From: CAZMJP01 sp964566895
GTDB lineage: Bacteria; Patescibacteriota; Patescibacteriia; UBA2591; UBA6264
Length of the DNA stretch: 6,421 nt
NCBI GenBank assembly: GCA_964566895.1
Contig: CAZMJP010000030.1
Span: 1 to 6,421 of the forward strand
Direction of reading: 5' to 3'
A program made the position numbers and the translations under genes. The notes beneath the pieces are model-generated. The model was given only the letters and a program-made list of their open reading frames with translations, was not told where the DNA came from and searched no databases. Position 1 is the stretch's first letter; each line of letters begins with the position of its first letter. Below, piece after piece: positions 1 through 3,455 of this stretch.

Positions 1-1618
1 CAACAAAAGTTCACCATTGAGCCTGATGACTTTTTATTTTATGAGAAAATACAAAATCCCCCCGCCGGATTTCTGTTTTTTCTGTCGCACTCAAAATCGG
101 CTTGCTTTTTGGCCATTTGGGAAATTTCATAATCGCCAGTGCGATTTAACTGGTGAAAAAATAATTTCAATTTTTCCCTCAAGCGCGCGGTTTCCCGTTT
201 ATAAAAATAAAAATTGGTATTCGGACAAATGGGAACCGCCTTTTTTAAATTATAATTCTTCAGCCCCGTTTTTTAATCAGTTTTATGAATTGCAAAAAAA
301 GACCCCGCATCCTCATCAGTTTGGAAGAGAGAATTTGAACTGCGACTATTCCGACGATGTTTGGAAGTGCAAGAATTGTTATTTATGCCGTTCATTAGCG
401 GAATGCGAGAATTTATCTTATTGTTATCGTGTAATTCGTTGCCGGGATTCGTACGATTTACTTTATTGTTATGACACCGAGCAATCGTACGACTGCGTTT
501 ATTGTTTTAAAAATCAAAATATCAAGTACGCATTTAATGTCAGAGACAGTTTTGACAGTGCGTTTTTATATGATTGTCGTGACGTTAGTAATTGTTTTAT
601 GTGTTGGAATTTGAGGCACAAAAAATATCATATTCTAAACAAACCCTATACCAAAGAGGAATACTTTAGAAAATTGGAACAATATAATCTCGGTTCGTGG
701 GATGAAACCCAACGCTTGAGTAAAGAATTTCAGGAACGCATTGAAAATGACGCTATTCATAAAACGGATTTTAATATTAAAACAATTCGCTCCACGGGAA
801 ACTATTTAACCGAATGCAAAAATTGTCAAGAATGTTATTTTATGGAAACATCGGAAGATTGCGCTTATATGGTCAGGGGGCTTGATAACAAGGATTGTTA
901 TGACGGCAATGGGATTTTTAGAGGAGAATTAATTTATGATGTGTGTCAACTGACTGATGGTTTTAACATAAAACATTCGAATTTCTGTACTAACTGCCGC
1001 GAGGCGGAATATTTGGATTTTTGCGTCGACTGCCAGTATTGTTTTGGTTGTGTCGGTTTAAAGAAAAAAAAGTATTGTATTTTAAATAAACAATATAACG
1101 AAGAAGAATATTTTGAACTCGTTGAAAAAATCAGGCGAAAAATGATTAATGACGGCGAATATGGCAAGTTTTTTCCTTATAAAATGGCATACACGGGATA
1201 TAATCTTTCTTTGGCGGGCATTGTGTTCCCTAAAACAGAAGAACAAGTAAAAAAACTTGGGGGGTTATGGGAGGATTTGGAAAATCCGGTTTCAGCAGGC
1301 GTCCCTATTTATAAAGAAGTCGATGACATCAAGGATGTTGACGACGATGTTGTTAATAAGGCTTTGATTTGCCGTGAAACGGGCAGGATGTTCAACATAA
1401 CCGGAGATGAACTTGCTTTTTTGAGACGGCATTCAATACCTTTGCCGCGTTATTATCCGGACATTCGGACGATAAAGCGGGCAAGGTGTCTGTTTAAAAT
1501 GTATAAAGACAAATCAAACTGTTATTTTTGTTCCAAAGACATTGATATCCACAATTCTGAATTGTTTAATTATAAAAAAATTGTTTGCGGAGATTGTTAT
1601 CTTAAAGAAGTGGTTTGA
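1..1618 (+). CDS. Cys-rich zinc-ribbon/solenoid protein, unknown function; 5'-partial and frameshifted
   Basis: Function unknown. I recognise it as a divergent member of a large Cys-rich family common in Candidate Phyla Radiation genomes (recall, not a search). Numbering here counts from a TTG at 17. There are 35 Cys in 533 residues. Order of parts: N-terminal zinc ribbon (C20, C23, C42, then a D-L-T-G segment); a conserved linker with FPVY, W-Y-S-D-K-W and PFF-QF (59-90); Cys-rich half A (118-217); Cys-rich half B (267-366); a C-terminal ribbon (C452, C491, C502/C505, C524/C527). Halves A and B are an internal duplication with an exact 149-residue offset. No signal peptide or membrane segment is visible. 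The reading frame from 17 is open to the TGA at 1616-1618. Frame 1 at positions 1-57 encodes a family-typical segment (FTIEPDDFLFYEKI) that belongs upstream of PPPDFC, so the real start is outside the window and a one-base indel separates the two parts. It may be a recent pseudogene or a base-calling error. Confidence 0.8.
   Translation, partial: NKSSPLSLMTFYFMRKYKIPPPDFCFFCRTQNRLAFWPFGKFHNRQCDLTGEKIISIFPSSARFPVYKNKNWYSDKWEPPFLNYNSSAPFFNQFYELQKKTPHPHQFGRENLNCDYSDDVWKCKNCYLCRSLAECENLSYCYRVIRCRDSYDLLYCYDTEQSYDCVYCFKNQNIKYAFNVRDSFDSAFLYDCRDVSNCFMCWNLRHKKYHILNKPYTKEEYFRKLEQYNLGSWDETQRLSKEFQERIENDAIHKTDFNIKTIRSTGNYLTECKNCQECYFMETSEDCAYMVRGLDNKDCYDGNGIFRGELIYDVCQLTDGFNIKHSNFCTNCREAEYLDFCVDCQYCFGCVGLKKKKYCILNKQYNEEEYFELVEKIRRKMINDGEYGKFFPYKMAYTGYNLSLAGIVFPKTEEQVKKLGGLWEDLENPVSAGVPIYKEVDDIKDVDDDVVNKALICRETGRMFNITGDELAFLRRHSIPLPRYYPDIRTIKRARCLFKMYKDKSNCYFCSKDIDIHNSELFNYKKIVCGDCYLKEVV
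52..64 (+). other. Probable one-base frameshift at a C6 run in the Cys-rich gene
   Basis: Frame 1 reads QQKFTIEPDDFLFYEKIQN up to position 57 and closes at a TAA at 130-132. Frame 2 continues with PPPDFCFFCR from position 59 onward. Removing one base between 52 and 64 joins them without a gap. The six-C run at 58-63 is the most likely site, since homopolymers are prone to slippage and miscalls. The join restores the usual family order: F-x-I, acidic pair, FY-x-K-I, PPP, C-x2-C. Downstream the frame is intact for more than 500 codons, so the lesion is recent or artefactual. Confidence 0.75.
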
Positions 1619-1668
1619 GTTTAAGATTTATGGCGAACACGGAAACCAAACTCGTCTGGGTCTCTATG

Positions 1669-1691
1669 ATACAGAGGTCCGACCTCTGTAT
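1669..1691. repeat. Perfect 10-bp palindrome (AGAGGTCC core)
   Basis: Bases 1669-1678 pair perfectly with 1682-1691 around a three-base loop (CCG, 1679-1681). No T-run follows, so it is not a normal terminator. The core AGAGGTCC (1673-1680) recurs at 3004-3011 inside tatD, again in a hairpin with a three-base loop. A degenerate extra copy of the right arm follows at 1695-1706. This looks like a dispersed palindromic element. Its genomic copy number cannot be judged from this window. Confidence 0.65.
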
Positions 1692-1706
1692 AAAGACCTC
1701 TCTATA
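1681..1706. repeat. 12-base direct repeat overlapping the palindrome
   Basis: GACCTCTGTATA (1681-1692) and GACCTCTCTATA (1695-1706) differ at one base and are separated by two A residues. The first copy forms the right arm of the palindrome at 1669-1691. The arrangement suggests partial tandem duplication of one palindrome arm, or two merged copies of a dispersed element. Confidence 0.6.
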
Positions 1707-1762
1707 AACTCCCTGGAGCCTATTCCGTAGCAATTTTTTAGAATACGTTTATCGGTTCGTTT

Positions 1763-1784
1763 AACCAAGCCGCCGGGCTCGGTT
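1763..1784 (+). terminator. Imperfect GC-rich hairpin, possible terminator
   Basis: AACCAAGCC (1763-1771) pairs with GGCTCGGTT (1776-1784) around a GCCG loop, with one A-C mismatch. Only a weak T-rich stretch follows. The left arm base AACC could instead pair with GGTT at 1754-1757, so two alternative folds exist. Weaker than the hairpin just downstream. Confidence 0.3.
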
Positions 1785-1807
1785 TGAATTTTCGGTCTTG
1801 AGAAAAT

Positions 1808-1843
1808 ATAAACCCCTTTGTTAACAAGGGGTTTATGATTTTT
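1808..1843 (+). terminator. Rho-independent terminator of the Cys-rich gene
   Basis: An 11-bp perfect stem (1808-1818 with 1826-1836, including four consecutive G-C pairs) encloses a seven-base loop. After two bases (GA) it is followed by T5 at 1839-1843, and a second T5 lies at 1852-1856. It is the strongest terminator signal between the two genes and sits about 190 bases past the TGA of the Cys-rich gene. Confidence 0.8.
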
Positions 1844-1871
1844 AATCTATATTTTTCAGCCTATTGGGGGC

Positions 1872-1902
1872 TTAATCTCAAGAGAGTGGGGATTAGTTTT
1901 TT
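1872..1902 (+). terminator. Second terminator-like hairpin with T6 tail
   Basis: TTAATCTC (1872-1879) pairs with GGGATTAG (1889-1896) through eight pairs, two of them G-T, around a nine-base loop. T6 at 1897-1902 follows immediately. It lies directly before the -35 of the cdd promoter and may insulate cdd from read-through. Stem stability is modest because of the wobble pairs. Confidence 0.5.
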
Positions 1903-1904
1903 AA

Positions 1905-1933
1905 TTGTCCAATCGAGAGGGATATGATATAAT
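1905..1933 (+). promoter_or_regulatory. Extended -10 sigma-70-type promoter for cdd
   Basis: -35 is TTGTCC (1905-1910, four of six matches to TTGACA), the spacer is exactly 17 bases, and -10 is a perfect TATAAT (1928-1933) preceded by TGA (1925-1927), an extended -10. Transcription should start near 1940, leaving an A-rich leader of about 30 bases before the ATG at 1970. That leader has no Shine-Dalgarno motif. Confidence 0.8.
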
Positions 1934-1969
1934 AAAAAGAGCAATAAATTGAAAAATAAAAAAATAATA

Positions 1970-2416
1970 ATGATTACGGTTAAATTTAAGGATTTAAACA
2001 AACAATATCGGATGTTGCTAACGGCGGCGGAAAAAGCGGCAAAGACTTCTTATTGTCCTTATTCCCGTTTTGCTGTCGGCGCTGCGCTTTTAACCCGGAA
2101 TGGCCGAATTATCACCGGCTCAAACGTGGAAAACGCGTCTTATCGTCTGACAGTTTGCGCTGAGCAGGCGGCCATTGCCCGGGCCAACGCCTTGGGCCAG
2201 CGTCATTTTAAAGCCGTGGCCGTGATTGCCAGGGGAGGCAATTCGTCGGATAGACCAATTGCCCCCTGTGGCGCTTGCCGCCAAATGTTGTTTGAGTTTT
2301 TCGAGTTCTCGGGAATTGATTTGGAGGTAATTATGTCTGATGCCGGAAAAAAAAGGATTGTCATTGCCAAGATTTCCGAACTTTTACCTTTGGCTTTCGG
2401 CCCGAAGGATTTATAA
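1970..2416 (+). CDS. cdd: Cytidine deaminase, homotetrameric small type
   Basis: Hydrolyses cytidine and deoxycytidine to uridine and deoxyuridine plus ammonia in pyrimidine salvage; cytosolic. The 148-residue length fits the small tetrameric class with three Cys zinc ligands. Visible motifs, counted from ATG 1970: YCPYSRFAVGAAL (28-40), ligand-binding segment SNVENAS (51-57), zinc and catalytic motif VCAEQAA (C63 ligand, E65 proton shuttle), PCGACRQ (99-105, ligands C100 and C103), and the family-typical C-terminal ELLPLAFGPKDL. All key residues are intact. I chose ATG 1970 because the conserved fold begins soon after it. An in-frame TTG at 1949 would add only a Lys/Ile-rich tail and would leave about nine bases of leader. 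It has its own strong promoter and no clear terminator before tatD, so read-through into tatD is possible. Confidence 0.95.
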   Translation: MITVKFKDLNKQYRMLLTAAEKAAKTSYCPYSRFAVGAALLTRNGRIITGSNVENASYRLTVCAEQAAIARANALGQRHFKAVAVIARGGNSSDRPIAPCGACRQMLFEFFEFSGIDLEVIMSDAGKKRIVIAKISELLPLAFGPKDL

Positions 2417-2440
2417 AAAAGATAAAATAATCCAAACAAT

Positions 2441-2515
2441 CCGAGCCCTATCCGAATATTCCGAATACTATCCGAAAAGTCTACTTGTTTTATTCGTGGC
2501 ATTCGGATAAATTCG
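2441..2515. repeat. Inverted cluster of short TCCGAA/ATTCG units
   Basis: CCGA cores occur at 2441, 2452, 2461 and 2472, and ATTCG in the opposite sense at 2492, 2501 and 2511, spaced 9 to 11 bases within each half. TATCCGAAT (2449-2457) and ATTCGGATA (2501-2509) form a perfect 9-bp inverted repeat. It fills most of the 128-base cdd-tatD gap. It could be a dispersed intergenic repeat, a regulator site array, or a weak terminator-like structure; no T-run follows it. Confidence 0.55.
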
Positions 2516-2544
2516 TAGATTGGGACTATGTTATGTAAATATTT

Positions 2545-3348
2545 ATGATTGACACGCACGCCCATTTAAATTTTCAGGCCTTTAAAGACGACTACCCTCG
2601 AGTGATAGAGGAGAATTTTAGGAACGGTTTAAGGGCGGTCATCAATGTCGGCTCTAATTTTGAAACCAGTCAAAAAGCAGCAGAAATCGCCAAAGAATTT
2701 AAAGATTGCTATGCCGCTATCGGCTTACATCCGATTCACATTGACGATGAAAAATTTAAAGGGAAGGAATACGAGACCCTGATTGAACGAAATAGAAATA
2801 AGGTCAAAGCCATTGGCGAAACCGGCCTTGATTTTTATCATTTTAAAAAAAACGTTGAAAGACAAAAACAGGTTTTTTTAAAACATTTATTTCTTGCTAA
2901 AAAATTTGATTTGCCGGTGATTCTCCATTGTCGGGGCGCCAAAGAAAATCCAAAGGACGCCTATTCAGAATTATTAGAAATAGTTAAAGGAGCTTGCCCT
3001 GTTAGAGGTCCTGTCTCTAATGGGATGATTCATTGTTTTTCCTCTGATTGGGAGATTGGGCAACAGTTTTTAGACCTCGGTTTTTATGTCGGTTTTGACG
3101 GTCCGATTACTTTTAAAAATGCCGACCCCGAGCTTTTATTAGTGGCGGAGAAAATACCCTTGGACAAGATATTGTTGGAAACTGATTGCCCGTTTTTGGC
3201 GCCTGAGCCGTACCGGGGGCAGAGGAATGAGCCGATTTACGTCCGTTTTATCGCTCAAAAAATAGCCGAAATAAAAAAGATTTCTTTTAATGACGTTGTG
3301 GAGCAGACAACTAAGAACGCGCAGAAATTATTCAGTATTAAACTATAA
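2545..3348 (+). CDS. tatD: TatD-family metal-dependent deoxyribonuclease
   Basis: Amidohydrolase-fold (TIM barrel) nuclease. Characterised TatD proteins are 3'-5' exonucleases on DNA or RNA with roles in repair and nucleic-acid turnover; cytosolic, not part of Tat export despite the name. The 267-residue length is typical. Metal and catalytic residues are all present: H5 and H7 (DTHAHL), E92 (GETGLDFYH), H128 (ILHCR), H163 (MIHCFS), D214 (LLETDCPFLAPEP). The start ATG places DTHAHL at residues 3-8, as expected. No Shine-Dalgarno sequence precedes it and I could not define a convincing promoter, so it may be co-transcribed with cdd across the 128-base gap. Odd feature: codons 152-160 (PVRGPVSNG, between the helix ending LLEIVKG and the MIHCFS strand) are exactly a 27-base imperfect palindrome and look like an in-frame insertion in a loop. 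The paralogue name (ycfH or yabD type) cannot be settled here. Confidence 0.93.
   Translation: MIDTHAHLNFQAFKDDYPRVIEENFRNGLRAVINVGSNFETSQKAAEIAKEFKDCYAAIGLHPIHIDDEKFKGKEYETLIERNRNKVKAIGETGLDFYHFKKNVERQKQVFLKHLFLAKKFDLPVILHCRGAKENPKDAYSELLEIVKGACPVRGPVSNGMIHCFSSDWEIGQQFLDLGFYVGFDGPITFKNADPELLLVAEKIPLDKILLETDCPFLAPEPYRGQRNEPIYVRFIAQKIAEIKKISFNDVVEQTTKNAQKLFSIKL
2998..3024. repeat. 27-base palindrome embedded in frame in tatD
   Basis: Bases 2998-3009 pair with 3013-3024 around a three-base loop (CCT): 12 pairs including four G-T wobbles, with TTAGAG/CTCTAA forming the perfect core. The segment coincides exactly with nine codons, 152-160 of tatD. The AGAGGTCC core (3004-3011) matches the intergenic palindrome at 1673-1680, which also has a three-base loop. 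This suggests a decayed copy of the same element inserted into a surface loop. Confidence 0.55.
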
Positions 3349-3357
3349 TTATATATA

Positions 3358-3403
3358 AATTTTAAAAATCCAGCTCGGAATTGCGTGCCGGATTTTTAAA
3401 ATT
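3358..3403. terminator. Symmetric hairpin terminator after tatD, possibly bidirectional
   Basis: A perfect 14-bp stem (3358-3371 with 3390-3403) begins nine bases after the tatD stop. Two further short paired steps (3373-3374 with 3387-3388, 3376-3377 with 3384-3385) lead to a six-base loop. A5 at 3364-3368 faces T5 at 3393-3397, so the GC part of the hairpin is flanked by A-run and T-run on either strand. It should end the tatD transcript before the helicase promoter. Confidence 0.7.
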
Positions 3404-3419
3404 CAATTTAATTTAAAAT

Positions 3420-3448
3420 TGGACAGAAATAGCCCTTTATGCTAAAAT
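3420..3448 (+). promoter_or_regulatory. Extended -10 promoter giving a probable leaderless helicase mRNA
   Basis: -35 is TGGACA (3420-3425, five of six matches to TTGACA), the spacer is 17 bases, and -10 is TAAAAT (3443-3448, five of six) preceded by TGC, an extended -10. The usual distance from -10 puts +1 at 3455-3456, the latter being the A of the ATG. No Shine-Dalgarno motif could fit in such a transcript, so leaderless translation is the natural reading. Confidence 0.7.
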
Positions 3449-3455
3449 TCTGTCT

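Larger units (their letters stand above)
1619..1969. other. Gene-free intergenic region with palindrome, terminators and a promoter
   Basis: About 350 bases separate the Cys-rich gene from cdd. I see no convincing gene. The short open frames here have no start context and no recognisable product, and I find no tRNA cloverleaf. From left to right the region holds a palindromic repeat (1669-1706), an imperfect hairpin (1763-1784), a strong terminator hairpin (1808-1843), a second hairpin followed by T6 (1872-1902), and the cdd promoter (1905-1933). Positions 1707-1762 show nothing I can name. Confidence 0.7.

Noticed and set aside
17..43. TTG 17 or ATG 41 as the true start of the Cys-rich gene
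   Set aside because: Frame 1 upstream of the C-run encodes a family-typical segment that belongs to the same protein, so these starts are by-products of the frameshift.
52..64. Programmed ribosomal frameshift at the C-run
   Set aside because: No clear slippery heptamer, stimulatory structure or overlapping stop arrangement is evident; a homopolymer indel is simpler.
946..1167. 73-codon open frame on the minus strand
   Set aside because: It lies antisense within the Cys-rich gene, has low-complexity Ser/Phe/Tyr content and no recognisable domain; a shadow of the real frame.
1630..1707. 25-codon ATG mini-ORF in the first intergenic gap
   Set aside because: It has no ribosome binding site and half of it is the palindrome and its direct repeat; nothing supports translation.
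1542..1730. 62-codon + strand open frame crossing the end of the Cys-rich gene
   Set aside because: Its first part is an alternative frame of the upstream gene and its last part simply reads through the palindromic repeat; no start context or family resemblance.
1741..1800. tRNA-like T-arm (GGTTCGTTTAACC) in the intergenic gap
   Set aside because: No acceptor stem, anticodon arm or D-arm can be assembled around it.
1949..1951. TTG 1949 as start of cdd
   Set aside because: It adds seven residues not expected in the family, and ATG 1970 fits both the promoter spacing and the conserved N-terminus.
2441..2515. CRISPR array
   Set aside because: Units are only 5-9 bases long, about 10 bases apart and inverted; nothing like repeat-spacer structure.
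2502..2540. Promoter for tatD
   Set aside because: TATGTT at 2527-2532 is the best -10 but the only -35 (TTCGGA) is poor and 19 bases away; too weak to annotate.
2203..2565. 120-codon open frame on the minus strand across the cdd end and the cdd-tatD gap
   Set aside because: Antisense to the highly conserved cdd motifs and running through the repeat cluster; no recognisable domain.
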